Positions 9,393-18,865 of a stretch of 64,000 nucleotides of DNA are shown piece after piece. The notes beneath the pieces are model-generated. The model worked only from the letters and a program-made list of their open reading frames with translations, was not told the origin of the DNA and searched no databases. Source of the DNA: Thiofilum sp. (GTDB lineage Bacteria > Pseudomonadota > Gammaproteobacteria > Thiotrichales > Thiotrichaceae); the NCBI RefSeq assembly GCF_016711335.1, contig NZ_JADJTF010000001.1, positions 2,542,001 to 2,606,000 on the forward strand. The letters run 5' to 3'. A program made the translations under genes and the position numbers. Within the stretch, counting starts at the first letter, position 1; every line of letters begins with the position of its first letter.

Positions 9393-10532
9393 ATGACCCA
9401 AGCTGCCCTATCTACGCCACCCACCTCCGGCGTACCTAACGATGATAAACCCTTTATTCAAATTAAGAATGTCACCAAACGTTTTGGTGATTTTGTTGCG
9501 GTTGATAATGTAAGTCTTGATATTTATCGCTCAGAGTTATTTTGCCTCTTGGGCGGTTCGGGTTGTGGTAAAAGTACGCTGTTGCGTATGTTGGCAGGGT
9601 TTGAAAATCCTACCCAAGGACAAATTCTCATTGATGGGGTGGATATGGCGGGTATTCCGCCGTGGGAACGCCCAGTGAATATGATGTTCCAGTCCTATGC
9701 GTTATTTCCCCATTTGACGGTAGAGAGCAATATTGCCTTTGGTTTAAAACGTGAAGGGGTAAAGCGCGACGAAATTAATCAGCGTGTCGAGGATATGCTG
9801 AAGCTGGTACAGCTCAGTCAATTTGCTAAGCGTAAGCCTGATCAATTATCGGGTGGTCAGCGCCAACGTGTCGCTTTAGCACGTGCCTTGATTAAACGTC
9901 CTAAGTTACTCTTACTGGATGAACCGCTGGGCGCTTTAGATAAAAAGCTGCGTGAAGAAACCCAATTTGAGTTGGTCAATATTCAAGATAAATTAGGGGT
10001 AACTTTCGTCGTCGTGACCCACGATCAAGAGGAGGCCATGACCTTAGCCTCACGGATTGGCGTCATGAATCAAGGCGAGATCATTCAAATTGGTTCTCCT
10101 TCAGAAATCTATGAATACCCAGTGAATCGTTTTGTGGCGCAATTCGTAGGATCGGTGAATATCTTTGAAGGTATTGTCACTGAGGATGAGCCTGACTATA
10201 CCGAAATTACCTCCGAAGAAGCGGGCACAGTCATTCATATCGATCATGGGGTTAGCTGTGCGCCAGAGCAAGTGATGTGGGTAGCAGTTCGCCCTGAAAA
10301 AATTGCTATTAGTCATGAGTCACCACAACAGCCGCATAATTGGACGCAAGGGGTGATTAAAGATGTAGCTTATATGGGCAGTAGCTCCATTTACAAAATT
10401 CAACTAGCGTCTGGCAAGATGGTAAGGGTTGAGCGCATTAATCGCATTCGCCGCGAGGAGGATGGGTTTACGTGGGATACTCCCGTTTATCTATCTTGGG
10501 AGTCAGGTGATTGTGTGGTGCTAAGCTCATGA
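9393..10532 (+). CDS. potG: Polyamine ABC transporter ATP-binding protein (PotG/PotA-like)
   Basis: About 379 residues from the ATG at 9393. ABC ATPase motifs are complete: Walker A GGSGCGKST, Q-loop in MMFQSYALFPH, signature LSGGQRQRVALA, Walker B LLLLDEPLGALD and the switch histidine in VVTHDQEEA. The C-terminal third is a TOBE-type domain, with RPEKI, as in PotA/PotG. The gene overlaps the following permease gene by ATGA, showing translational coupling. Confidence 0.92.
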   Translation: MTQAALSTPPTSGVPNDDKPFIQIKNVTKRFGDFVAVDNVSLDIYRSELFCLLGGSGCGKSTLLRMLAGFENPTQGQILIDGVDMAGIPPWERPVNMMFQSYALFPHLTVESNIAFGLKREGVKRDEINQRVEDMLKLVQLSQFAKRKPDQLSGGQRQRVALARALIKRPKLLLLDEPLGALDKKLREETQFELVNIQDKLGVTFVVVTHDQEEAMTLASRIGVMNQGEIIQIGSPSEIYEYPVNRFVAQFVGSVNIFEGIVTEDEPDYTEITSEEAGTVIHIDHGVSCAPEQVMWVAVRPEKIAISHESPQQPHNWTQGVIKDVAYMGSSSIYKIQLASGKMVRVERINRIRREEDGFTWDTPVYLSWESGDCVVLSS

Positions 10533-11482
10533 CTACTCTAACTACCCCAGCGCCAGTTTCCACTTTTGAACGGTGGTGGCAAGGCATTAAATATTTTATG
10601 CAGCAAGGGCGTAATTTTGTTATCGCCATTCCCATGACATGGTTAGTGTTATTTTTCCTTATTCCCTTTGCGGTAGTATTTAAAATTTCCCTCAGTGAAA
10701 AAATTCTAGCCATTCCGCCCGTGAGCAATTTATGGAGTTGGAATAGCGAAGATGCCTTAGTTACTTTAAATCTTTATTTAGGTAATTATAAGTTTCTTTG
10801 GGAAGATAGCCTCTATTTAGATGCCTATTTAAGCTCCATTAAAATTGCTGCTATTTCAACGCTTATTACGTTAATAGTAGCCTACCCGATTGCTTATTTA
10901 ATTGCGCGGAGTAAACAATATCGTTATGTATTACTGGCGCTAGTGATTCTACCTTTCTGGACTTCTTTTTTACTACGGGTTTACGCGTGGATGGGGTTTT
11001 TGAATAAGAATGGAGTCATTAATAATATACTCATGTCTTTAGGCATTATTGATGAACCGCTCAATATGATAGGTACTAATTTTGCCGTTTATATTGGCAT
11101 TGTGTATACCTACTTACCCTTTATGATCTTGCCACTCTATACCATTTTAGAAAAATTGGATGAGTCCCTATTAGAGGCTTCGGCTGATTTGGGGGCTAAG
11201 CCCTATGAGACTTTTTTACATGTGGTACTACCTTTATCCATTCCCGGTATCGTCGCGGGCAGCTTATTAGTCTTTATTCCAGTAGTCGGGGAGTTTGTAA
11301 TTCCAGCCCTATTAGGTGGGTCAGATACCTTAATGATTGGGCGCGTATTATGGGATGAATTCTTTACTAACCGTGATTGGCCGATGGCGTCAGCGGTAGC
11401 GATTGTGATGTTGGTATTTTTAGTGATACCTATGATGGTCTTACGCCGAGTGCAAGATGCTAAACAGGAGCGCAACTCATGA
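10529..11482 (+). CDS. potH: Polyamine ABC transporter permease (PotH-like)
   Basis: 317 residues from the ATG at 10529, which overlaps the potG stop (ATGA). Six hydrophobic helices are visible; the first follows a short cytoplasmic N-terminus. The cytoplasmic coupling loop carries the EAA motif (LLEASADLGAKPYETFLHVVLP). It would form the membrane channel together with the PotI-like subunit. Confidence 0.9.
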   Translation: MTTLTTPAPVSTFERWWQGIKYFMQQGRNFVIAIPMTWLVLFFLIPFAVVFKISLSEKILAIPPVSNLWSWNSEDALVTLNLYLGNYKFLWEDSLYLDAYLSSIKIAAISTLITLIVAYPIAYLIARSKQYRYVLLALVILPFWTSFLLRVYAWMGFLNKNGVINNILMSLGIIDEPLNMIGTNFAVYIGIVYTYLPFMILPLYTILEKLDESLLEASADLGAKPYETFLHVVLPLSIPGIVAGSLLVFIPVVGEFVIPALLGGSDTLMIGRVLWDEFFTNRDWPMASAVAIVMLVFLVIPMMVLRRVQDAKQERNS

Positions 11483-12288
11483 AACAACGCTCTAATTTTC
11501 TATTGATTGCAGCCTCCTTAGGCTTTGCGTTTCTGTATCTGCCCATTATTTCACTGGTGATATTTAGCTTTAACGAGTCTAAATTAGTAACCGTATGGGG
11601 GGGCTTTTCCACTAAATGGTATGCCTCACTTTTAGAAAATGATGCGTTAAAAGATGCCCTAGTGAATAGTTTATTAGTGGCTTCTATTAGTGCTAGTTTG
11701 GCGACCGTATTAGGTACGATTGCGGCATTTAGTTTGACACGTTTGGGTAGTTTCAGAGGTAAGACCTTGTTATCCGGTATGGTCACTTCACCCATGGTAA
11801 TGCCCGATGTCATTATTGGCTTATCGCTCTTATTACTGTTCGTGGCAATGGAGGGCTTAATTGGCTGGCCTTCGGGACGGAGTTTAACGACGATTATTAT
11901 TGCTCATACCACCTTTTGTATGGCTTATGTGACCGTAGTGGTGCAATCGCGTTTAAGTAATATGGATGAGTCCTTGCAAGAAGCGGCTTTAGATTTAGGT
12001 GCTAAACCGTTTTCACTGTTCTTTTTAGTCACTTTACCGTTAATTCTACCTGCCCTGATTTCTGGCTGGTTATTAGCGTTTACTTTATCCTTTGATGATT
12101 TAGTCATTGCGAGTTTCGTAGCAGGTCCGGGTAATAGTACTTTACCGATGATTATTTTCTCCAAAGTACGTTTAGGGGTTAGCCCTGATATTAATGCCTT
12201 AGCGACGATTATGATTAGTATTGTGGCATTAGGGGTATTAGTAGCGATTTGGAATATTAGTCGTAGTTCTAAAAGGAAGAAAGTATGA
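11479..12288 (+). CDS. potI: Polyamine ABC transporter permease (PotI-like)
   Basis: 269 residues. The ATG overlaps the potH stop by four bases. It has about six membrane helices and the EAA loop (LQEAALDLGAKPFSLFFLVTLP). The first periplasmic loop contains FNESKLVTVWGGFSTKWY, typical of PotI/PotC. Its stop overlaps the start of the ureohydrolase gene, so import and enzymatic use are translationally linked. Confidence 0.9.
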   Translation: MKQRSNFLLIAASLGFAFLYLPIISLVIFSFNESKLVTVWGGFSTKWYASLLENDALKDALVNSLLVASISASLATVLGTIAAFSLTRLGSFRGKTLLSGMVTSPMVMPDVIIGLSLLLLFVAMEGLIGWPSGRSLTTIIIAHTTFCMAYVTVVVQSRLSNMDESLQEAALDLGAKPFSLFFLVTLPLILPALISGWLLAFTLSFDDLVIASFVAGPGNSTLPMIIFSKVRLGVSPDINALATIMISIVALGVLVAIWNISRSSKRKKV

Positions 12289-13256
12289 GTGATTATTACG
12301 GCGATCAGGCTGCGTTTAAATCAGAAACACTCGGTCGTTGGCCTGAAATGACCTACGGCGGGATTTTGAGCTTTTTGCGCCGCCCGTATCGGCGTGATTT
12401 GACCGGAGTGGATGTCGCGGTGAGCGGCATTCCCTATGATAGTGCAGTAACCAATCGTCCGGGTGCGCGTTTTGGTCCGCGTGCGATTCGTGCTGCTGCT
12501 ACTCAGTTAGCTGAACTGAAAGCCTTTCCCTTTGGGTTTGATCCGTTTGAAGTCTTATCGGTGGTGGATTATGGGGATTGCTTTATGGATCCGCATCATC
12601 CTGAGTCCGTTATTGAGTCGATTCAAAGTCATATTGCCACTATTTTAAAGGCGGGAGTGATTCCTTTAACCTTGGGCGGTGACCATTTTGTGACCTATCC
12701 TATTCTCAAAGCGCAGGCAGAACAGCATGGTGCAATAGCTTTGCTGCACTTTGATGCGCATTGTGATACTTGGGACGACGATGGCACACGTTTTGATCAT
12801 GGCAGTATGTTTTTGCGGGCTAAACGTGAAGGATTGATTGATGTGGATCACTCGGTTCAGGTTGGGATTCGCACTTATAATGACTCGGATCATGGTTTTG
12901 AAATCCTGACCGCGCCGTGGATTCATCGCCACGGGATTGAAGAAACGATTAAGCGCATTAAAGCCCGTATTGGTGACAAAAAGGTCTATCTGACCTTTGA
13001 TATTGATTGTATTGATCCGGCTTTTGCGCCGGGTACGGGCACTCCGGTGGTAGGGGGCTTATCCACAGCGCAGGCCTTAGGGATTGTGCGCGAGCTGGGC
13101 AGTCTCAATCTAGTGGGCATGGATGTGGTGGAAGTGGCTCCAGCTTATGATGTATCCGAAATTACCGCCATTGCTGGTGCAACCTTGGCTCATGATTTCT
13201 TATGCCTATTGGCTGAGAAAAAAGGGGCGCAGCGCTTTCCGATAGGGCATATTTAG
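12285..13256 (+). CDS. speB: Agmatinase-type ureohydrolase
   Basis: 323 residues of the arginase/agmatinase family. The binuclear Mn ligands are all visible: GGDH, DAHCD (with the following D), and DIDCIDPAFAPGTGTP, plus the family's GARFGPRAIR segment. The reaction would be hydrolysis of agmatine to putrescine and urea, or of a guanidino acid such as guanidinobutyrate; the motifs alone do not settle this. It ends an operon with a polyamine importer (ATGA overlap with potI). With the decarboxylase at 31 kb, an arginine-agmatine-putrescine route is possible. Confidence 0.85.
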   Translation: MSDYYGDQAAFKSETLGRWPEMTYGGILSFLRRPYRRDLTGVDVAVSGIPYDSAVTNRPGARFGPRAIRAAATQLAELKAFPFGFDPFEVLSVVDYGDCFMDPHHPESVIESIQSHIATILKAGVIPLTLGGDHFVTYPILKAQAEQHGAIALLHFDAHCDTWDDDGTRFDHGSMFLRAKREGLIDVDHSVQVGIRTYNDSDHGFEILTAPWIHRHGIEETIKRIKARIGDKKVYLTFDIDCIDPAFAPGTGTPVVGGLSTAQALGIVRELGSLNLVGMDVVEVAPAYDVSEITAIAGATLAHDFLCLLAEKKGAQRFPIGHI

Positions 13257-13273
13257 TCTATTTAAAGGAAATG

Positions 13274-13428
13274 TAAGCCAAGAATTAAGTATCCAGCTAA
13301 AAGTAATCGTGTATTTTTGGAGCAGTCTTGGCGGCAGGGATGCCGCCTTGAAGCGTACAGGGAGGTATTTACAGCGCCTGCGGAGGAAATATACGATTAC
13401 TTTGACTCAAGTACTTATTCTTGGCTTA
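13274..13428. repeat. Structured dispersed repeat, copy 1
   Basis: A large imperfect palindrome of about 155 bp. Outer arms beginning TAAGCCAAGAA pair with the end of the element. Inside are a conserved GGAGCAGTCTT, a GGCGGCA/TGCCGCC hairpin, the phrase GCGTACAGGGAGGTATTTAC and a closing CTGCG. Related copies are at 29284-29391 (opposite orientation) and 58864-58975. This copy fills the gap between the convergent ureohydrolase and DUF1850 genes, so it may also serve as a terminator. Confidence 0.85.
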
Positions 13429-13449
13429 TGTTGAGAAGTTTGTGTAGCA

Positions 13450-13818
13450 CTAGGGTGTAGAGCACGTCTGAATCCGAATCACTTCTAGCGTTTGATTATT
13501 TAATTCCACACATGCTTTGCCCTCAGCACATAATTGCCAATGACTTACGGTGGCATTGGAGTTAGCCAGTACAATTTCAGGCAAGGGGGGTAAATGCGGA
13601 TGCCATTCCCACCAGCCATTTTTTAATACAGCGTCCTCCGCAGGTTCCATACCTGCACCAGAGCCTTTAATGCGTGCGCTTTCCAGCACTAATCCTTGTG
13701 GTTCTACGCGCCACGATTCTTGCCATGCCACTTTTTCTACCGAATGCACCCAGTTTAAACTGAATGCATTCACACTCCATTGCAAAGTGCTCGCCGCTAA
13801 TAGCACGCAAATACTCAA
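13450..13818 (-). CDS. DUF1850 protein, TRAP-TAXI accessory
   Basis: 122 residues. The likely start is a TTG at 13818 whose last bases form the stop codon of the permease gene (TTGA overlap). A hydrophobic N-terminus suggests export. The FSLNWVHSVEKVAWQESW segment and a following GSGAGM motif are characteristic of DUF1850, which is habitually encoded next to fused TRAP permeases. Function unknown; a periplasmic helper of the transporter is the usual guess. Third gene of the TAXI operon. Confidence 0.75.
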   Translation of the reverse strand: MSICVLLAASTLQWSVNAFSLNWVHSVEKVAWQESWRVEPQGLVLESARIKGSGAGMEPAEDAVLKNGWWEWHPHLPPLPEIVLANSNATVSHWQLCAEGKACVELNNQTLEVIRIQTCSTP

Positions 13819-15899
13819 GACTGAATACTCGGCTGCTGTTTTTTGAGTTTAAACCACAGCCATAACGCTAATAGAGCAGCTAGGGCAAAACCTATTTCAT
13901 CGGTTAGAGGTAAAGCCATAATTAAACTTAAGGCGGCGGCGGTTGCGATGAGACGCTCTACAATCGTGAGAGGAAAACGCAAATAACCAATAATAGCCAT
14001 GCCCCATAAACTAATCGCTAGTACCGCCTTAATGACAATATAAAGGATGGCTAAGGGATCAGAGCTTTGTAACATTAATGCCGGGCTATAAACTGCCATA
14101 AAAGGTAAGACAAACCCTGCTGCGGCAATCTTTACCGCTTGCAATGAAATTTTTAAACCACTTTCTTTGGCAATGGGTGAGGCTGCAAAACAAGCTAAAG
14201 CGACAGGAGGGGTTAAGTCAGCCAAAATACCAAAATAAAACACAAACATATGACTGACAATTAAAGGCACTCCTAATTCTAATAAAGCAGGGCCAGCAAT
14301 GGAGGAGGTGATAATATAATTGGGGATGGTAGGAATACCCATACCTAAAATAATACAAGTCAGCATAGTGAGTAATAAAGATAAAAATAGGCTTTTATCG
14401 CCTACTGACACAATAAATTGCCCAAAAGTATTCGCTGCACCCGTTAAAGTCATCGTACCAATCACAATACCGACAATAGCACAGGCTATACCGACGGGTA
14501 GGGCGGTTTTTGCCCCTTCAGCTAAAGAATCAATACAGATTTTTAGTGTTTCACGACCACCTTGAGTGCTTAAGTTCCATAGTATTAATACGCCTAAGAC
14601 TATGAGTGTGACAAATACAATATTAATACCACTCTTAAGTAGGGCAGCCATCATTAAACCTAAGCCTATCCAGAAGATAATTCGGATAAGATTACTAGAT
14701 AAGCCTAATGCTATAGAGCCACCCAAGATTAATAATACCGTGAGGGCTAAGCCAACCGTTCCGGCAAATAAGGGAGTATAGCCTGAGAATAGTAAGTAAA
14801 CTAAAATCGCCAGTGGAATGATTAAATGCCATTGTGCTTTTAAAGCAGCTAGTGCAGAAGGTAATTCGTCTTTAGGTAAGCCGTACAAATGATTTTTGCC
14901 AGCCTCTAAATGCACCATCCAAAATGCAGAATAGAAGTAGAGAATTGCGGGAATAAGAGCTGCTTTGACGACCTCGTGATATTCCACGCCTAAGGTTTCC
15001 GCCATAATAAAAGCCACAGCACCCATTACAGGGGGCATGATTTGACCACCCATGGACGCTGTAGCCTCTACACCACCTGCAAACGCTGATTTATAGCCAA
15101 AACGTTTCATCAGTGGAATGGTAAATTGTCCGGTAGTAACGACATTAGCTACCCCAGAGCCGGAAATCGTGCCCATTAAGCCAGATGAAATGACGGCAAC
15201 TTTTGCAGCACCTCCTTGTTTATGACCTACTAAGCCTAGTGATATATCGGTAAAGAGTTTAATCATTCCCGCTTTTTCTAAAAAAGCGCCAAATAGAATG
15301 AATAAAAAGATATACGAAGAGGACACAAAAATAGGAATACCATAAATACCTTCCGTACCAAACGCCATATGATCAATGACCTGAGCTAAATCATAACCGC
15401 GATGGTTTAAAGGCGAGGGTAGGTATTCTCCCCATAAGCAATAGGCTAAAAATAATCCGGCAATAATCGGTAGGGCAATACCCATCGCTAAATAAGTGGC
15501 AAGAAAAATTAAAGCCAGTGAAATAATACCTATCGCTATATCACGAGGCAAAGGATCACCCGCACGTAATAGGAGTGCGTTATATTCGACCCAATGGTAA
15601 ATAGCGATACCTACTGCCAGCAATGCTAAGCCCCAAGCAATCTTATGAGTTAGTGGGGAGGTACTTTTAGCATTAGCAATTAGCGGGAATACCATGAGCA
15701 ATAAAAAGCCCACATGCACCACACGGACTATTTGGCTAGGTAAATCAATGAGGTGAGCGGCGGTAGCAATCTGAAATAAAGAGAAGGTGACTGCCAGCCA
15801 AAAGAGCACTTTCCCCTGGATATTAGCGGGAAAGCCTCCTTCTAAAGGTTGATGCAAAACCGCATCAACGCTACTACCGTGGTGGTTTACGGTTTGCAT
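13815..15899 (-). CDS. TRAP transporter fused permease, TAXI type (DctQM fusion)
   Basis: 694 residues and very hydrophobic, with about 16-18 membrane helices. The first part corresponds to the small DctQ-like subunit, and the rest to the DctM-like channel with motifs such as GTISGSGVANVVTTGQFTIPLMKR shortened here to its GSGVANV core, MPPVMGA and ILGMGIPTIPNY. Start ATG at 15899 directly abuts the TAA of the receptor gene. Uses an ion gradient to import an organic acid or amino acid caught by the TAXI receptor. The cargo cannot be told from sequence. Confidence 0.9.
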   Translation of the reverse strand: MQTVNHHGSSVDAVLHQPLEGGFPANIQGKVLFWLAVTFSLFQIATAAHLIDLPSQIVRVVHVGFLLLMVFPLIANAKSTSPLTHKIAWGLALLAVGIAIYHWVEYNALLLRAGDPLPRDIAIGIISLALIFLATYLAMGIALPIIAGLFLAYCLWGEYLPSPLNHRGYDLAQVIDHMAFGTEGIYGIPIFVSSSYIFLFILFGAFLEKAGMIKLFTDISLGLVGHKQGGAAKVAVISSGLMGTISGSGVANVVTTGQFTIPLMKRFGYKSAFAGGVEATASMGGQIMPPVMGAVAFIMAETLGVEYHEVVKAALIPAILYFYSAFWMVHLEAGKNHLYGLPKDELPSALAALKAQWHLIIPLAILVYLLFSGYTPLFAGTVGLALTVLLILGGSIALGLSSNLIRIIFWIGLGLMMAALLKSGINIVFVTLIVLGVLILWNLSTQGGRETLKICIDSLAEGAKTALPVGIACAIVGIVIGTMTLTGAANTFGQFIVSVGDKSLFLSLLLTMLTCIILGMGIPTIPNYIITSSIAGPALLELGVPLIVSHMFVFYFGILADLTPPVALACFAASPIAKESGLKISLQAVKIAAAGFVLPFMAVYSPALMLQSSDPLAILYIVIKAVLAISLWGMAIIGYLRFPLTIVERLIATAAALSLIMALPLTDEIGFALAALLALWLWFKLKKQQPSIQS

Positions 15900-16856
15900 T
15901 TAGAGCAAACCTTTTTCCTTATAAAACTTTTCAGCGCCCGGATGTAAAGGAATGGGTAGGTTTTTAATAGCCTCTTCGATTTTAATATCAGAGGCGGCTT
16001 TATGAGCGGCTTTTAATTCTTCCAAGTTTTCAAACATCAACTTAGTCATCTGATATGCAGTATCGTCAGATACTTCAGAATGTGTGACTAGAATATTAGT
16101 GACTGCCGCTGTTTCTACCTCTTTATCTTGACCTTGATAAGTACCGGCAGGAATAGTCGTGGCAATATAAGGATTACCTATTTTCTCGACAATCTCTTTA
16201 GGAATAGCGACTACATTGATCGCTACCGAGGTGGCTAAATCTTTTAAAGAAGCAACCCCTAAGCCTGCCGATTGTAAAGTAGAGTCTAATTGACGATTTT
16301 TCATTAGCTCTACTGATTCGGCAAAAGGTAAGTATTCGGTTTTGGATAAATCACTATAACTCATGCCTGCGGCTGTAAAAATGGCACGGGCATTGAGTTC
16401 AGTACCGGATTTAGCGGCGCCTACCGAGAGGCTTTTGCCTTTTAAATCAGTCAGAACATTAACACCGGAGTCTTTAGCAGCGACCACTTGAATATAATTG
16501 GGATAAATGGCGGCGACGGCACGGAGTTTGTCGAGCTTACCTTTAAATCCGGCTTCTGTATCGCCTTCCCAACCCATTTTCACTGAGTCAGCTAAGGCAA
16601 ATGCGAGTTCCCCTTTGCCTTGTTGCAGTAGATTAAGGTTTTCTACCGAGGCTTTAGTGGCTTGCACTTGAGTGCGAGCGCCTTCTATGTTAGTGCCATA
16701 GATTTTAGAAAGAGCGACACCTAGGGGGTAATAAACGCCGGATGTGCCTCCGGTGAGGATATTAATAAATTGTTCGGCATGAGCCTGTGTTGCAGCGAGT
16801 GAGAGCGCTAATGCTAGAGCGCTGATGCGTACCGTTTTAGCTAAGGCTAATTTCAT
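15900..16856 (-). CDS. TRAP transporter solute receptor, TAXI family
   Basis: About 318 residues from the ATG at 16856, which has AAGGAG ten bases upstream; an upstream in-frame start at 16886 is unlikely. Sec signal peptide ends AHA before EQFINI. The segment INILTGGTSGVYYPLG is the classical TAXI receptor start. It is the first gene of a three-gene operon (receptor, fused permease, DUF1850). TAXI receptors bind glutamate, ketoglutarate or similar acids in characterised cases; ligand here is unknown. Confidence 0.9.
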   Translation of the reverse strand: MKLALAKTVRISALALALSLAATQAHAEQFINILTGGTSGVYYPLGVALSKIYGTNIEGARTQVQATKASVENLNLLQQGKGELAFALADSVKMGWEGDTEAGFKGKLDKLRAVAAIYPNYIQVVAAKDSGVNVLTDLKGKSLSVGAAKSGTELNARAIFTAAGMSYSDLSKTEYLPFAESVELMKNRQLDSTLQSAGLGVASLKDLATSVAINVVAIPKEIVEKIGNPYIATTIPAGTYQGQDKEVETAAVTNILVTHSEVSDDTAYQMTKLMFENLEELKAAHKAASDIKIEEAIKNLPIPLHPGAEKFYKEKGLL

Positions 16857-16955
16857 CGTGGTGTTCTCCTTCCTATTGGTATTCACAGACTAACAGAGAA
16901 AAACCTTCCCTGCCAATAGGCTTAAGCAATAGCTAAAATACTCTTGGTTTTACAC

Positions 16956-17002
16956 TTGCTTGATGCTGTTTTAAGCAATATAAAGGAGGTTTCCAATTGG
17001 AA
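16956..17002 (+). promoter_or_regulatory. Promoter and palindrome upstream of the conflict operon
   Basis: TTGCTT (16956-16961), a 17-bp spacer and TATAAA (16979-16984) form a good promoter. Directly after it is a perfect 12-bp palindrome TTCCAATTGGAA (16991-17002), at the place where transcription would start. An AAGGAGG at 16983-16989 is about 30 bases from the first gene and may serve a short overlapping leader frame from the ATG at 17002. No regulator gene lies next to it. Confidence 0.5.
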
Positions 17003-17017
17003 TGAGAGCAAACCCCT

Positions 17018-17368
17018 ATGGCACAAAAATTAGAGTTAGCTGCGGTGATTAAGGCATTGCGTGAAGAGTTAGTGTTGGCGCAACGCGCAGGCGAAGGACA
17101 GGATATTCGTTTTGAAACCAAATCCATCGAAGTTGAGCTACAAACCCAAGTAGATTGGGAGATTGGTGGTGAGGGTGGCGGTAAAATTAAGTTTTGGGTT
17201 GTTGATATTGATGCTAAAAGCGGGGTTAAAAGAAAGTCCTCTAACACCCATAAAATTAAATTGATATTAGATCCTATTGATGAGGCTAACCCTGATCCAG
17301 CAACAGGGAGAGGTGGAAAAGTTAAAGTTACCGCTCGCAAACCTAAACCTAAACCTGATACTAATTAA
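17018..17368 (+). CDS. Trypco2-type protein (trypsin-co-occurring domain)
   Basis: 116 residues. An N-terminal helix (LAAVIKALREELVLAQ) is followed by a beta-rich part with FETKSIEVELQ and IKFWVVDIDAKSG, then a THKIKLILDP strand and a basic tail. This pattern matches the small trypco2 domain, known for standing beside trypsin-like protease genes in bacterial conflict systems. Here the protease gene starts 12 bases after its stop. Its precise role is unproven; a partner or sensor for the protease is plausible. Confidence 0.75.
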   Translation: MAQKLELAAVIKALREELVLAQRAGEGQDIRFETKSIEVELQTQVDWEIGGEGGGKIKFWVVDIDAKSGVKRKSSNTHKIKLILDPIDEANPDPATGRGGKVKVTARKPKPKPDTN

Positions 17369-17380
17369 TGGCTAAGTCTT

Positions 17381-18856
17381 ATGGAACCACGTTTAGTTGC
17401 AAGAATTTATGCTGATGAGCCTATTGGAACTGGTTATCCAATAGATAATGGTTTGATTTTAACTGCGTGGCATGTTGTAGAAGAATTACAAGCTAAAGAT
17501 CTCCAGCTACAATGGTTTGAAAATCCATTATCTGAAGAGCCTTGTTGTTTCTGCGAAGTTAAAGAGATTCTTAGTCATCAAAAATGGCAGGAGTATGATA
17601 TAGCAGTTTTAAAGTGTGAATTTCCCGAAAAAATACAAGTGCTTTACAGTCCAACCATGTTAGCGTACCAGTTACCTAGTGCGCGTACTGGCTGGGAGTC
17701 TGTTGGTTTTCCTCGTGTTGAAGGATTTTTAAAAAAGGGTTCTACAGGTTCTTTAAATGTAAATTTGGAAGGTGTAGTAGTTTCTTTAAATTTAGACAGT
17801 ACGACTAATGAGGTAAGTCTAGAAAAAGAAAAAATGCAAGATGGATGGGCTGGTATGTCTGGTGCACCAGTTTTTAGTTTGCTAAATAAAAGGTTGATTG
17901 GATTGGTTACTGTGCATAATCAGTGGATGGATGCACAATTAGAAGCTGTTTCAATTCCTTGGTTGTTAGCAAATGATGCGGACTTCTGTAGTTGTCTGGG
18001 TTTTAGTAAGCCAAGTGTTGATTTTTCTGAGGCGATTAAGCATCTAAAAAACTATCCAGTTATGGCAAGCTATTTGCTTAGTGAGTTAGTAACCGAGGCT
18101 AGTGGTTATAAAGAAGATTCGGAGTTTATAATCGAGCAGTTGACTAAGAAACCTATATCCACTTTAATTCAATTGATTTATAAACTACAAAAAAACCATG
18201 ATGATAATACTAAGAAAGTTTTTTCTAGATTACTAAGATTATTATTGCCCTGCATTTTTGATCGTAGCTATATTCCATTTATAAGCAATAATAAAAATCC
18301 CGAAGCAGGAGTTGTGGTTTTACCTTATGCTACTGATTTATCGGCTGAAATGCTAATGGCAGCCTTTGATAAAAGAGAAGCTTGTTTCCGAGTATTTTCT
18401 AATGATAATAAGTTAACTGCTCGTGCAGGGCGGTATCGTTTACCCGTTGCTCCTGAAGCGGGTGTGGTGAGTACTGAAAAGAATATTGCTGATATTGATT
18501 TGGATTTAAAAAATCGATTTGGAAAAAACTGTAATTTAGGTGCTATGCATATAGCAATAGACAAAGAGTTATTTAAGATAACTGATGAACCCTCATACTC
18601 TGAATTTGATACGGAAGAAGTACAGTTACTAATTCAAAGTGAGTTAAGGCGTAGAGATGGTAAAGCGCCTTCGTATTATTGGATTTTTATTTTTGGCAAA
18701 AACGAAGATGAAAACCAAAGAATGAGGCAGTTTGCAGTAGAGCTTAAGCTTAAGTACCCAGAGATTGTTCAGTTATCATTAAAAAGAGATGTCTTACTAA
18801 TCAAAAATGAGCGAGATTTGTTTTTTCAACTTGCCGAGACTCAAGAGTTTTATTAA
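17381..18856 (+). CDS. Trypsin-like serine protease with C-terminal conflict-system domain
   Basis: 491 residues with no signal peptide, hence cytoplasmic. The first 200 residues are a trypsin-like fold with a visible triad: His31 in LTAWHVV, Asp73 in EYDIAVLK and Ser160 in GMSGAPVF. The remaining 290 residues contain a helical segment (about 205-285) and an alpha/beta segment (about 300-490) that I do not recognise with certainty; they resemble the death-like and VMAP-type regions of vWA-MoxR conflict systems. Codon use is distinctly AT-rich compared with the gene before the operon. It probably cleaves a partner or host protein when the MoxR complex is triggered; this is inference. Confidence 0.75.
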   Translation: MEPRLVARIYADEPIGTGYPIDNGLILTAWHVVEELQAKDLQLQWFENPLSEEPCCFCEVKEILSHQKWQEYDIAVLKCEFPEKIQVLYSPTMLAYQLPSARTGWESVGFPRVEGFLKKGSTGSLNVNLEGVVVSLNLDSTTNEVSLEKEKMQDGWAGMSGAPVFSLLNKRLIGLVTVHNQWMDAQLEAVSIPWLLANDADFCSCLGFSKPSVDFSEAIKHLKNYPVMASYLLSELVTEASGYKEDSEFIIEQLTKKPISTLIQLIYKLQKNHDDNTKKVFSRLLRLLLPCIFDRSYIPFISNNKNPEAGVVVLPYATDLSAEMLMAAFDKREACFRVFSNDNKLTARAGRYRLPVAPEAGVVSTEKNIADIDLDLKNRFGKNCNLGAMHIAIDKELFKITDEPSYSEFDTEEVQLLIQSELRRRDGKAPSYYWIFIFGKNEDENQRMRQFAVELKLKYPEIVQLSLKRDVLLIKNERDLFFQLAETQEFY

Positions 18857-18865
18857 AGGACTACT

